Assembly: GCF_042662685.1 (NCBI RefSeq)
Contig: NZ_JBHSYO010000002.1
Coordinates: forward strand, 372,001 to 436,000
Source of the DNA: Pseudobowmanella zhangzhouensis
GTDB taxonomy: Bacteria; Pseudomonadota; Gammaproteobacteria; Enterobacterales; Alteromonadaceae
Direction: 5' to 3'
Length of the DNA: 64,000 bases
Position 1 is the first letter of the stretch. The number at the start of each line of letters is the position of its first letter. Shown here piece by piece: positions 49,743 through 58,275 of this stretch. Position numbers and translations under genes: made by a program. The notes beneath the pieces are model-generated. The model was not told the DNA's origin. It did no database searches and was given only the letters and a program-made list of their open reading frames with translations.

Positions 49743-51338
49743 TTAGTGCGTCAGCCCCTGGCTTTGCAGGTATTCTTCATAGGTACCTTTGAAGTCAATC
49801 ACCTTGCCGTCTTTGATAATCAGCAGGCGGGTAGCCAATGATGAAACAAACTGGCGATCGTGACTCACAAAGAACAAGGTGCCGTCATATTCCTCTAGCG
49901 CCATGTTGAGTGACTCAATTGACTCCATATCCATGTGGTTGGTCGGCTCATCCATTAACAGGATGTTGGGTTTGGCCATCATGATTTTGCCAAACAACAT
50001 ACGTCCCTGCTCGCCACCAGAAATCACCTTAACGGATTTTTTGATATCGTCGGCACCAAACAGCATACGGCCCAAGAAGCTACGCACATACTGGTCATCT
50101 TCACCCGGACGGCGATATTGGCTCATCCAGTCAAACAGATTCATATCTTCTTCGAAATCGGCGGCATGATCCTGCGCATAATAACCAAACTGAGTGTTTT
50201 CAGACCATTTCACGCTACCGCTGCTTGGCTCCAAATCGCCCACTAAACAGCGCATCAGGGTGGTTTTACCGGCACCGTTTTCACCGAGAATTGCCACCTT
50301 TTCACCGACTTCAACGATCAGGTTAAGCTCTTTAAATAGCAAACCTTCATCGAAGCCTTTTGACAGGTTTTCAATCTCCACTGCGTTACGGAACAGTTTT
50401 TTATCCTGTTCGAAACGAATAAACGGGTTAGAACGGCTGGACGCTTTAACCTCATCCAGTTTGATCTTATCGATCTGGCGGGCACGAGAAGTCGCCTGCT
50501 TAGCTTTGGAGGCGTTGGCCGAGAAACGCGCCACGAATTGTTGCAGCTCAGCAATCTGGGCCTTTTTCTTGGCGTTATCGGACAACAGACGCTCGCGTGC
50601 CTGTGTGGCGGCCAGCATGTATTCGTCATAGTTACCCGGATAAACGCGCAATTCACCGTAATCCAAATCCGCCATGTGCGTGCACACCGAGTTTAAGAAG
50701 TGACGGTCGTGGGAAATAATAATCATGGTGCTGTTACGCTGGTTCAGGGTTTCTTCCAACCAGCGGATGGTATCGATATCCAGGTTGTTGGTCGGTTCGT
50801 CCAACAACAGAAAATCCGGATCAGAGAACAGCGCCTGCGCCAACAACACCCGCAGTTTCCAGCCCGGCGCGACTTCGCTCATCAGGCCGTAATGTTGCTC
50901 TACCGGAATACCCACGCCAATCAACAATTCACCGGCATTAGACTCGGCTTCATAGCCACCCAACTCGGCGAATTCCACTTCCAACTCCGCCACTTTCATG
51001 CCGTCGTCTTCGCTCATTTCTGGCAGGCTGTAGATGCGATCACGCTCCTGCTTTACCTTCCACAGCTCTTCGTGGCCCATGATAACGGTGTCAACCACGG
51101 TATACTTTTCAAACGCGAACTGATCCTGACGCAATTTACCCAGACGCTCGCCTTCACCGTAACTCACGTTACCGGCACTTGGCACTAACTCGCCGCCGAG
51201 GATCTTCATAAAGGTCGATTTACCACATCCATTGGCACCGATCAGACCGTAACGGTTACCGTTACCAAATTTGACCGAGATATTTTCGAACAGCGGCTTG
51301 GCGCCAAATTGCATGGTGATATTTGCGGTGGTAATCAA
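49743..51338 (-). CDS. ybiT: ABC-F family ATPase YbiT
   Basis: Soluble ribosome-associated ABC-F protein with two ATPase domains. With TTG 51338 as start it has 531 residues (E. coli YbiT 530) and begins ITTANITMQFGAKPLFENIS, aligned to the E. coli start; AGGAAAAGG lies just upstream. The longer open frame from 51401 adds 21 unlikely residues. Walker A GANGCGKST and GENGAGKTT; Walker B LLLDEPTNNLD and LLMDEPTNHMD; linker coiled coil between, with YDEYMLAATQARERLL. Confidence 0.95.
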   Translation of the reverse strand: MITTANITMQFGAKPLFENISVKFGNGNRYGLIGANGCGKSTFMKILGGELVPSAGNVSYGEGERLGKLRQDQFAFEKYTVVDTVIMGHEELWKVKQERDRIYSLPEMSEDDGMKVAELEVEFAELGGYEAESNAGELLIGVGIPVEQHYGLMSEVAPGWKLRVLLAQALFSDPDFLLLDEPTNNLDIDTIRWLEETLNQRNSTMIIISHDRHFLNSVCTHMADLDYGELRVYPGNYDEYMLAATQARERLLSDNAKKKAQIAELQQFVARFSANASKAKQATSRARQIDKIKLDEVKASSRSNPFIRFEQDKKLFRNAVEIENLSKGFDEGLLFKELNLIVEVGEKVAILGENGAGKTTLMRCLVGDLEPSSGSVKWSENTQFGYYAQDHAADFEEDMNLFDWMSQYRRPGEDDQYVRSFLGRMLFGADDIKKSVKVISGGEQGRMLFGKIMMAKPNILLMDEPTNHMDMESIESLNMALEEYDGTLFFVSHDRQFVSSLATRLLIIKDGKVIDFKGTYEEYLQSQGLTH

Positions 51339-51532
51339 AACCTTTTCCTGTATTGCGTAAGGGGCAAAAAATTGGCGCGCATTTGAGCATAAATCGGGCA
51401 TTTTTAACAGGACAAATCACACCCGCAGAAGCAAACAGCACGAAAAGTTGTTCAACAATCCAGCAATTAAACCAGGCTAGCCGCTAAATCGTTGCAAAGG
51501 AAAAGGAAATCAGTACACTAGCGCGTCTCGGT

Positions 51533-51609
51533 CGGTGTGTAGCGCAGCCTGGTAGCGCACTGTCATGGGGTGTCAGGGGTCGCTGGTTCGAATCCAGTCA
51601 CACCGACCA
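51533..51609 (+). tRNA. tRNA-Pro (anticodon GGG)
   Basis: Cloverleaf with acceptor CGGTGTG/CACACCG, D arm GCGC/GCGC, anticodon loop ATGGGGT (GGG, for CCC codons), T loop GGTTCGAATCC and encoded CCA (51607-51609). Very like the E. coli GGG tRNA-Pro, including its T-T pair in the anticodon stem. A promoter TTGCAA / TACACT with 16-nt spacing and a GC-rich discriminator precedes it. Confidence 0.97.
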
Positions 51610-51701
51610 TCTTCCTTCTCCCCAATTTTATCCAGAAATTAATCCAAGAGCATTGATTCGACACGCAGCGACATTAGCGCGTAGCGGTTACGTCCGGTTC
51701 A

Positions 51702-51741
51702 CCAAAACGTCCGGAACGTTTTGGAACATCGCAACGCGATG
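51702..51741. repeat. Palindrome cluster 3' of tRNA-Pro
   Basis: A 9-bp inverted repeat with a 5-nt loop, followed three bases later by a 6-bp one with a 3-nt loop. Could be a dispersed extragenic repeat or a remnant of an element inserted at the tRNA; no second copy is seen in this window and no T tract supports a terminator. Confidence 0.45.
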
Positions 51742-52136
51742 GCCCGCAGGGTGGCTGACAGGACCTCCGAAATAAATCCAGTATTCATCATTTGCGATAT
51801 CAGACAGTGGTCACATCTATCTGCGTTGTTCAGTTACTAAAAATTACACGAGCATTAACAAGTGTTTACATGCCGATAATCTTATAAGAAAAATATTTCT
51901 GAGCGTTGCAGATTTTATATGCCCAGTTATTTGTCAGTAGTTGCATCATATGAATGCATAAAACACAAAAAATTAATACTATACAGCGGACAGTAATTAA
52001 CGTACTATCACTTCGCTTTAGAAAAGTTCTGCCTTATCTGCTACTGCTTTTGATTTCCTTTTTCTTCTTTTAATTAAAGTCGATTTAGCATCTACATTTG
52101 CTCTACTGGTTAATGTTTTGCTGTTTTATCGCTAAA

Positions 52137-52155
52137 TTGGTGGATTGACCACCAA
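52137..52155 (+). promoter_or_regulatory. Leader hairpin of the cold-shock gene
   Basis: TTGGTGG-ATTGA-CCACCAA, seven perfect pairs, ending 28 nt before the ATG and just upstream of the AAGAGAG ribosome-binding site. Cold-shock mRNAs often have long structured leaders that refold in the cold; here that role is inferred. Confidence 0.4.
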
Positions 52156-52183
52156 CACAATTTAATTAAAAAGAGAGTTCTAT

Positions 52184-52396
52184 ATGTCTAATTCTGTAAA
52201 TGGCGTAGTAAAGTGGTTTAACGATGACAAAGGTTTTGGCTTTTTAACCCCTGATACCGGCGGCAAAGATGTTTTCGTACATTTTCGTTCGATCGCCGCT
52301 GAAGGTTTTAAGTCTTTAGTCGAAGGCCAGCAAGTTCAGTTTACTATTGAGCAAGGTCAAAAAGGTCCGCAGGCAGCGAACGTTTTACCTTTATAA
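52184..52396 (+). CDS. Cold-shock domain protein (CspA family)
   Basis: 70-residue single OB-fold nucleic-acid chaperone. RNP1 KGFGFLTPD (16-24) and RNP2 DVFVHFRSI (29-37) are intact, with the usual NGVVKWFNDDKG start. It has a long A/T-rich upstream region, as expected for a cold-inducible gene. Which csp paralog it corresponds to cannot be told. Confidence 0.96.
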   Translation: MSNSVNGVVKWFNDDKGFGFLTPDTGGKDVFVHFRSIAAEGFKSLVEGQQVQFTIEQGQKGPQAANVLPL

Positions 52397-52820
52397 GATA
52401 GTAAGTCATCTGAGGTCAGGTATTAGCCTGATCTCACATCCGCCCCCAAAATATCCTTCTTATAAAAAACCAAAATTTCATTAAAAATTTAAAATTACCC
52501 ACCATCTCATCATTAATTTCTTTAAAAAATTTTAAACTTGAATTAATTTAGATGCGACAGAAAACTTAAAAATAAAAAATCTTCATTTCATAACAACAAT
52601 CCTCTCTTTACTTTACCCTTACTCGGCACACATAAAAAAACCAGTAACAGCTTTTGCTCAAGTCCACCGCTAGATTGGCGTGTTGCGATAGCATAGGGTT
52701 AAATATTAGACTGGGAAACAACTGAAAATTACAATCTGGCCCTATATTTCCGTTTTTACTTTAGGTGACCCGCGTCCCCTGATAGAGTATGCCCCGCTGT
52801 CGTACCTGTTTGAGAATTTC
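52397..52820. other. A/T-rich gap after the cold-shock gene
   Basis: Contains a 10-bp hairpin TGAGGTCAGG/CCTGATCTCA just after the stop (about 52411-52436) without a T tract. The remainder, 52440-52800, is very A/T-rich and shows no gene, repeat or clear terminator; it must hold the promoter of the 52821 permease gene. Confidence 0.5.
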
Positions 52821-53687
52821 ATGCCACTGTTATTCGTTATTACCCTGCTTTGGGCGTTTTCTTTTAGTTTGATTGGTGTGTATTTGTCTGGGCAGGTAGA
52901 TGCCTGGTTTTCTGTATTAAGTCGAATCCTGCTGGCGACGCTGGTGTTTTTGCCTTTTTTGAAGCCCCGTCTGCTGGTAAGTAAAGACATCGCCTTACTG
53001 ATGGGTGCCGGTGCAATCCAGCTTGGGCTGATGTATAGCTTTTATTACCACAGTTTTCTGTTCCTCAGTGTGCCGGAGGTATTGCTGTTTACAGTGATGA
53101 CGCCAATTTATGTCACGCTGGTTAATGACCTGCTGGATAAACAGTTTCATCCACGTTTCTTGCTCGCCGCCGCCGTGGCTACGTTGGGAGCGATAGCTAT
53201 TCGTTATGATGGTATCAACGAGAATTTCGTAACCGGCTTGCTGCTGGTACAAGGCGCTAACCTGTGCTTTGCCACCGGTCAGGTATTGTATAAACGTCAG
53301 TTTTCACAGCGGAATATTCCTCAGCACAGTGTGTTTGGCTGGTTTTTTGTGGGTGCCAGCATGGTTGCGATCATTTGTTATGCGCTGTTTGGTAATCCTG
53401 AGAGATTGCCACAAACCACCACCCAATGGGGGGTACTGGTTTACCTGGGCGTGATTGCCTCAGGGCTGGGTTACTTTGGCTGGAATAAAGGCGCCACGCA
53501 GGTTGACGTCGGAACACTGGCGGTGATGAATAACCTGCTGATCCCGGCGGGGATTGTGGTGAATGTGCTGATATGGAACCGGGATGCCGATCTGCTGCGC
53601 TTAGCCCTCGGCGGTGGAATTATTTTACTGGCACTAGCATTCAACTCGCCAAATTTGGGTAAAACCAGAATTGCTGATAACCCATAA
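52821..53687 (+). CDS. EamA/DMT-family transporter
   Basis: 288 residues, about ten predicted membrane spans in two repeated EamA halves (VITLLWAFSFSLIGVYLSGQ, VLSRILLATLVFLPFL; ANLCFATGQVLYKRQF, WGVLVYLGVIASGLGYFGWN). The RILLATLVFLPF and LGVIASGLGYFGWNKG blocks are typical of drug/metabolite transporters. Inner membrane; substrate not predictable, amino acids or related metabolites being usual for this family. Confidence 0.88.
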   Translation: MPLLFVITLLWAFSFSLIGVYLSGQVDAWFSVLSRILLATLVFLPFLKPRLLVSKDIALLMGAGAIQLGLMYSFYYHSFLFLSVPEVLLFTVMTPIYVTLVNDLLDKQFHPRFLLAAAVATLGAIAIRYDGINENFVTGLLLVQGANLCFATGQVLYKRQFSQRNIPQHSVFGWFFVGASMVAIICYALFGNPERLPQTTTQWGVLVYLGVIASGLGYFGWNKGATQVDVGTLAVMNNLLIPAGIVVNVLIWNRDADLLRLALGGGIILLALAFNSPNLGKTRIADNP

Positions 53688-53691
53688 CCTA

Positions 53692-53931
53692 TTACCTATT
53701 GCGTACTTTCTCAATAATAAAACTGACCAGTACATAGAAAAAAATAATCCAGCAGCCTACGGACAATATCAAACAGGGATAAGCCAATTGAGGCACCTCA
53801 GAGTGAAACCCAGCGTATGAAAAAACCGCGGAAATCAATCCGAAAGACAGGGACATCAAGAATAAATCTGTGTTAAATACTGCCAAAGGGGCAGCCGTTT
53901 TAGCTGCATAGTGTTTGAATTTGAAGGTCAT
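53692..53931 (-). CDS. Small two-span membrane protein, unknown
   Basis: 79 residues: two hydrophobic spans (LFLMSLSFGLISAVFSYAG; LILSVGCWIIFFYVLVSFII) with a basic start (FKFKHYAAKT) and end (EKVRNR). It lies 15 nt below the TonB-C-like gene on the same strand, so the two are probably cotranscribed. Not recognised. Confidence 0.55.
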   Translation of the reverse strand: MTFKFKHYAAKTAAPLAVFNTDLFLMSLSFGLISAVFSYAGFHSEVPQLAYPCLILSVGCWIIFFYVLVSFIIEKVRNR

Positions 53932-53946
53932 CCTTGCCCCCGATTC

Positions 53947-54285
53947 TTAGAAATTTCTTTCGTATACCAACTCGACAATTTTCTCACAGGGTTTGTCCGG
54001 CTGGTTAAAGGTTGTGTTGGCGATTGTGCGCCGCGCCGCCCTCAGAAATATGCGTGAGTTAGATTCCAAGACTCGAATATCGCTCGTCTTGCCATCTTTT
54101 TGCACTACAAATTTAATACGAAAATAATGACGAACTTGACCGTCATTGCTTAGCCCACCGGCTGGAGCCCCCGGCCAGATCAATTCTAAAGGTTTTTCGG
54201 GCTGAATTAATTCCGGACACGGCGTAAGCTCGTATTTTTCATTAATGACGGTACTAGCCAGCGCCAATATGAGCAAACCGACCAA
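53947..54285 (-). CDS. Exported TonB C-terminal-domain-like protein
   Basis: 112 residues starting with TTG 54285 directly after the dcd stop codon. A short N-terminal hydrophobic segment (MVGLLILALASTVI) acts as signal or anchor. The rest resembles the TonB C-terminal fold: YFRIKFVVQKDGKTSDIRVL, LRAARRTIANTTFNQP, and CEKIVELVYERNF. Two cysteines (CPEL and PCEK) may form a disulfide. No TonB periplasmic proline spacer is present, so it is unlikely to be an energy transducer itself. Confidence 0.6.
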   Translation of the reverse strand: MVGLLILALASTVINEKYELTPCPELIQPEKPLELIWPGAPAGGLSNDGQVRHYFRIKFVVQKDGKTSDIRVLESNSRIFLRAARRTIANTTFNQPDKPCEKIVELVYERNF

Positions 54286-54879
54286 TTACTTATCCGCTTC
54301 GTCCTGATTTATCCTGCTGGCCACGGCGCCTGCCTGATCTTTATACTTGGCATCAACCCGCGCGTTGTATGGCTTCTCAGCCGGACCGGAGATTTTCTCA
54401 AAGCTCAACGCACCAATTTTCATGAGTGGGCGCAGCGCCAGTGGGAGCTTACCGCTATTGAAAAACTCCAGCACGATATTGCCATGCCAGCCCGGATCGA
54501 TGCGGTGTGCGGTTACGTGCACCATTAAACCCAAACGCGCCAGCGATGAGCGCCCATCCAGCCAGCCGACAATATCCGCTGGCAGAGTGATTGACTCATG
54601 GGTAATCGCCAGTGCCAGTTCACCCGGGTGCAGGAAAAACGCCTGATCGTCTTTCAGCACGATTTCATCGCTCATTACCGAGTCCAGTGCCGCCTGTACT
54701 TCGGCTTTCGGGCCGCTTAAGTCGATATAAGGTGCCTGATGATCCTGAAACACGCGAAACTTGTTACCCAGACGAATATCCACGGTCACACCACTGATCA
54801 TACTGTCAGAAAGGGGTGGCTCAATCTTGATAATGCCAGCGTCCAGATGTTCCTTGATATGGGTATCGCACAAGCGCAT
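54286..54879 (-). CDS. dcd: dCTP deaminase Dcd
   Basis: Deaminates dCTP to dUTP for dTTP synthesis. 197 residues (E. coli 193). MRLCDTHIKEHLDAGIIKIE, VTVDIRLGNKFRVFQDH, ITLPADIVGWLDGRSSLARLG with the catalytic region, and MVHVTAHRIDPGWHGNIVLE. Adjacent to mrp and divergent-metG region as in many gammaproteobacteria. Confidence 0.97.
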   Translation of the reverse strand: MRLCDTHIKEHLDAGIIKIEPPLSDSMISGVTVDIRLGNKFRVFQDHQAPYIDLSGPKAEVQAALDSVMSDEIVLKDDQAFFLHPGELALAITHESITLPADIVGWLDGRSSLARLGLMVHVTAHRIDPGWHGNIVLEFFNSGKLPLALRPLMKIGALSFEKISGPAEKPYNARVDAKYKDQAGAVASRINQDEADK

Positions 54880-54940
54880 GATTTTTCTCTTTCTTCTAAT
54901 GATTTAGGCGGTTTTCGCGGTAGCGGTTATTAAACCCCAG

Positions 54941-55963
54941 TTAATCCTGGTTGTGTACCGGAATTTTCGCTCCGGCCTGCACAGAACGTAAATACAAGGC
55001 TTTCGCCAGTGCACGGGCGGCTTGTCGATAGCTGGCACTCAACGGGCTATCCGGCTCGGCCACCAGCAACGGCGTACCATCATCGGCATGCTGACGGATC
55101 TGAATATCCAGCGGCAATTGCCCCAATAACGGTACACTACGCTGCTGCGCGAGCTTCTTACCGCCATCGGTGGCAAACAAGTAGTCTTTATGCCCACAGG
55201 CACGGCATTGGTAGTAACTCATGTTTTCAACCACGCCCAGCACAGGCACGTTCACCTGTTCAAACATGGCAATGCCCTTGGTGGCATCGGCCAACGCTAA
55301 ATCTTGAGGGGTGGTGACAATCACCGCGCCGCTGACCGGTATTTGCTGAGCCAGCGTCAGCTGAATATCACCGGTGCCCGGTGGCATATCAATCAACAGA
55401 TAATCCAGATCCGGCCATAACGTCTCGCGCAACATCTGCATCAGCGCTTTACTCGCCATCGGGCCGCGCCATACGGTGGCTTTGTCCGCCTCAACCAGAT
55501 AGCCGATGGAATTGGCCACCAATCCATGAGCCTGATTCGGGTGCATATGTTTGTCATCCGGGCTGGTTGGATATTGGCCGGCATTACCCAGCATGATTGG
55601 AATAGACGGCCCATAAATGTCCGCATCCAGAATCCCGACCCGCGCCCCTTCCTGAAATAGTGCAAACGCAAGATTCACCGTGGTGGCCGACTTACCGACC
55701 CCACCTTTACCGGATGTCACCGCAATTATATTTTTCACTCCCGGCACAGGCGCGGTGTTAGCGGCTACTGCAGTCACCGCCTGGCTAATCTGTACGTTAC
55801 CGCCAAGCGCCTGCTTAAGTTCCTCGTGGCGCGACTGACAGGCAAATGGCACGATCACGTTATTGCCTTGTGGCCAATTGGTTACCTGTTGCTCAGTAAG
55901 GCCAAAAAATGCGGCCAAATCTGGCAGAAATGTTGCTGCCGGGGCTTTTTTGCCAAAAAACAT
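54941..55963 (-). CDS. mrp: Mrp/ApbC family iron-sulfur carrier ATPase
   Basis: P-loop ATPase that holds and transfers Fe-S clusters. 340 residues. N-terminal MIP18-like portion (about 1-65), deviant Walker A TSGKGGVGKSATTV (about 83-96), Walker B region LDYLLIDMPPGTGDIQLTL, and the C-x-x-C motif CRACGHKD for the bridged cluster. Divergent from metG with 109 nt between, a conserved neighbourhood. Confidence 0.95.
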   Translation of the reverse strand: MFFGKKAPAATFLPDLAAFFGLTEQQVTNWPQGNNVIVPFACQSRHEELKQALGGNVQISQAVTAVAANTAPVPGVKNIIAVTSGKGGVGKSATTVNLAFALFQEGARVGILDADIYGPSIPIMLGNAGQYPTSPDDKHMHPNQAHGLVANSIGYLVEADKATVWRGPMASKALMQMLRETLWPDLDYLLIDMPPGTGDIQLTLAQQIPVSGAVIVTTPQDLALADATKGIAMFEQVNVPVLGVVENMSYYQCRACGHKDYLFATDGGKKLAQQRSVPLLGQLPLDIQIRQHADDGTPLLVAEPDSPLSASYRQAARALAKALYLRSVQAGAKIPVHNQD

Positions 55964-56072
55964 GCACTACCCTTGTGTAAAACTGAAATTTCGATGCAAA
56001 AAAAGGTGGATTTGGGTAACATCACCCACCTTTATTTTGACCTAATTTAGAACCGGAAAACACAGTACCGCT

Positions 56073-58094
56073 ATGACTCCACGCAAAATTCTTGTCACCA
56101 GTGCCCTGCCCTATGCGAACGGCTCCATTCACCTTGGCCATTTGCTTGAGCATATTCAAACCGATATCTGGACAAGATTCCAACGAATGCGTGGCCATCA
56201 ATGTTACAGCGTATGCGCCGACGATGCGCACGGTACCCCTGTAATGCTCAAAGCGCAGGAGCTTGGTATTACGCCGGAAGAAATGGTCAGCCGTACCCGC
56301 GCGGAACACCATCAGGATCTGCTGGATTTCCATATCGCTTACGACAATTACTACGTGACTCACTCGGATGAGAACCGTGAACTGTGTGAGCTGATTTATA
56401 ACCGCTTGAATGAAAACGGCTATATCGCTCGTCGCACTATCAGCCAGTTGTTCGATCCGGAAAAGCAGATGTTCCTGCCGGATCGTTTCGTTAAAGGCAC
56501 GTGTCCGAAGTGTGGTGCCGAAGATCAGAACGGCGACAGCTGTGACGTGTGCAGCGCCACATACGATCCAACCGAAATGAAAAACCCGCGATCGGTGATC
56601 TCCGGTGCGACACCAGTGTTGAAAGACTCCGAGCACCTGTTTTTCGATCTGCCGCAATTCAGCGATATGCTGCAGGACTGGATGAAAGCCGGCGCAATAC
56701 AGGCGGAAATGGCCAACAAGCTGCAAGAATGGTTCGCCGATGGTCTGCAACAGTGGGACATCAGCCGTGACGCGCCTTACTTTGGTTTCGAGATTCCGGG
56801 CGCGCCGGGCAAATACTTCTATGTGTGGTTGGATGCACCGGTTGGCTACATGGCCAGCTTTAAAAATTACTGCGACCAACATAACCTCAACTTCGACGAG
56901 TACTGGGCAAAAGACTCCAGCGCCGAGCTGTACCACTTTATTGGTAAAGACATTACCTATTTCCACAGCCTGTTCTGGCCAGCCATGCTGGAAGGAGCCG
57001 GGTTCCGCAAACCTACCGGCGTCAATGTACACGGATTCGTAACGGTAAATGGCTCAAAAATGTCCAAGTCCAAGGGCACCTTCATTAAAGGCCGAACCTA
57101 TCTGGATCATTTAAACCCGGAATACCTGCGCTATTACTTTGCCAGCAAACTGAATGACGGCATCACCGACATCGACCTGAACTTTGAAGACTTCGTTAAT
57201 AAGGTCAATGCCGATCTGGTTGGCAAAGTGGTGAACATTGCCAGCCGTTGTGCCAGCTTTATCAACAAGCGTTTTGACAATACGCTGTCAGCCAATGTGC
57301 TGGAGCCACAACTGGTGGCGGAATTCCAGCAGGCCGCTGAGCAAATTGCGGACTATTACGAAAAACGCCAATACAATCGCGCCGTACGCGACATCATGGC
57401 GCTGGCGGACAAAGCCAATCAGTTTATTGATGCCAATGCCCCATGGGTAACTATCAAAGACGAGACAAAACAACAGTTTACCCACGATGTGTGCTCACTG
57501 GGGATCAACCTGTTCCGTATCTTGCTGGTTTACCTGAAACCGGTCCTGCCGGCATTGACCGCCGAAGCAGAAGCCTTCCTGAATGACACCCTGAGCTGGG
57601 ACAGTGCACAGCAACTGTTAACCAACCATGAAGTAAGCAAATTTAAAGCGCTGATGCAGCGTGTAGAAACGAGCAAAGTTGACGCCATGATTGAAGATTC
57701 TAAAGAAAACCTGCAACCCACTGGCACTGTCGCTCCCGACTCAGAATTAAGCAAAGATCCTATCAGCGACACCATCGAGTTTGCGGACTTTGCCAAGATT
57801 GACCTGCGTGTGGCTTTGATCGCTAAAGCCGAACATGTGGAAGGCGCAGAAAAACTGTTGCGTCTGGAGCTGGATTTAGGCGGCGAAACCCGCCAGGTCT
57901 TTGCCGGTATTAAGTCCGCTTATCAGCCAGAAGACCTGCAGGGCAAACTGACGCTGATGGTTGCCAACCTGGCACCGCGTAAAATGCGCTTCGGTGTTTC
58001 CGAGGGTATGGTGCTGGCAGCAGGCCCGGGTGGCAAAGATTTATGGGTGATGGAGCCCCACGCCGGTGCCAAACCAGGCATGCGGGTTAAATAA
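56073..58094 (+). CDS. metG: Methionyl-tRNA synthetase MetG
   Basis: Class I aminoacyl-tRNA synthetase, 673 residues. HIGH-type motif GSIHLGHLLEH near the start, zinc-binding CPKCGAEDQNGDSCDVC (about 146-162), KMSKS loop SKMSKSKGT (about 329-337), anticodon-binding helices, and a C-terminal tRNA-binding OB domain (about 568-673: FADFAKIDLRVALIAKAEHV, GVSEGMVLAAG). Full length, followed by a strong terminator. Confidence 0.98.
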   Translation: MTPRKILVTSALPYANGSIHLGHLLEHIQTDIWTRFQRMRGHQCYSVCADDAHGTPVMLKAQELGITPEEMVSRTRAEHHQDLLDFHIAYDNYYVTHSDENRELCELIYNRLNENGYIARRTISQLFDPEKQMFLPDRFVKGTCPKCGAEDQNGDSCDVCSATYDPTEMKNPRSVISGATPVLKDSEHLFFDLPQFSDMLQDWMKAGAIQAEMANKLQEWFADGLQQWDISRDAPYFGFEIPGAPGKYFYVWLDAPVGYMASFKNYCDQHNLNFDEYWAKDSSAELYHFIGKDITYFHSLFWPAMLEGAGFRKPTGVNVHGFVTVNGSKMSKSKGTFIKGRTYLDHLNPEYLRYYFASKLNDGITDIDLNFEDFVNKVNADLVGKVVNIASRCASFINKRFDNTLSANVLEPQLVAEFQQAAEQIADYYEKRQYNRAVRDIMALADKANQFIDANAPWVTIKDETKQQFTHDVCSLGINLFRILLVYLKPVLPALTAEAEAFLNDTLSWDSAQQLLTNHEVSKFKALMQRVETSKVDAMIEDSKENLQPTGTVAPDSELSKDPISDTIEFADFAKIDLRVALIAKAEHVEGAEKLLRLELDLGGETRQVFAGIKSAYQPEDLQGKLTLMVANLAPRKMRFGVSEGMVLAAGPGGKDLWVMEPHAGAKPGMRVK

Positions 58095-58113
58095 CCCATC
58101 CAAACCAATAATC

Positions 58114-58138
58114 AGCCGGGCCCTGCCCGGCTTTTTTA
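58114..58138 (+). terminator. Intrinsic terminator after metG
   Basis: AGCCGGGC (58114-58121) / GCCCGGCT (58125-58132) and TTTTTT, 20 nt below the stop. Confidence 0.92.
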
Positions 58139-58187
58139 TATCTTTTGCCGCCGAGATAAAACGTGGCTTACCGTGCGACACAACTTA

Positions 58188-58234
58188 TTGAGAATAATTC
58201 TCATTTTAATTGCAATTGATAACAATTCTCATTA
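58188..58234 (+). promoter_or_regulatory. Two Fur boxes upstream of the TonB receptor
   Basis: Two 19-nt sites close to the Fur consensus GATAATGATAATCATTATC: TTGAGAATAATTCTCATTT (58188-58206) and TTGATAACAATTCTCATTA (58216-58234). Iron-dependent repression of the receptor gene is expected. Confidence 0.85.
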
Positions 58235-58275
58235 ACATGCATCCCGATGATAACCACAACGGGAAAATAACCATT

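Larger units (their letters stand above)
51610..52183. other. Gap between tRNA-Pro and the cold-shock gene
   Basis: No credible gene. 51660-51780 is G/C-richer and contains two adjacent palindromes: CCAAAACGT/ACGTTTTGG (51702-51724) and CATCGC/GCGATG (51727-51741), with ACGTCCGG occurring twice (51690-51697 and 51707-51714). From about 51790 the sequence is A/T-rich and includes the likely promoter and long leader of the cold-shock gene, ending with the hairpin TTGGTGG/CCACCAA at 52137-52155. Confidence 0.5.

Noticed and set aside
56022..57032. 336-codon open frame on the minus strand inside metG
   Set aside because: It lies wholly opposite the conserved catalytic half of metG, has no ribosome-binding site or recognisable domain, and is an expected antisense shadow of a G/C-balanced gene.
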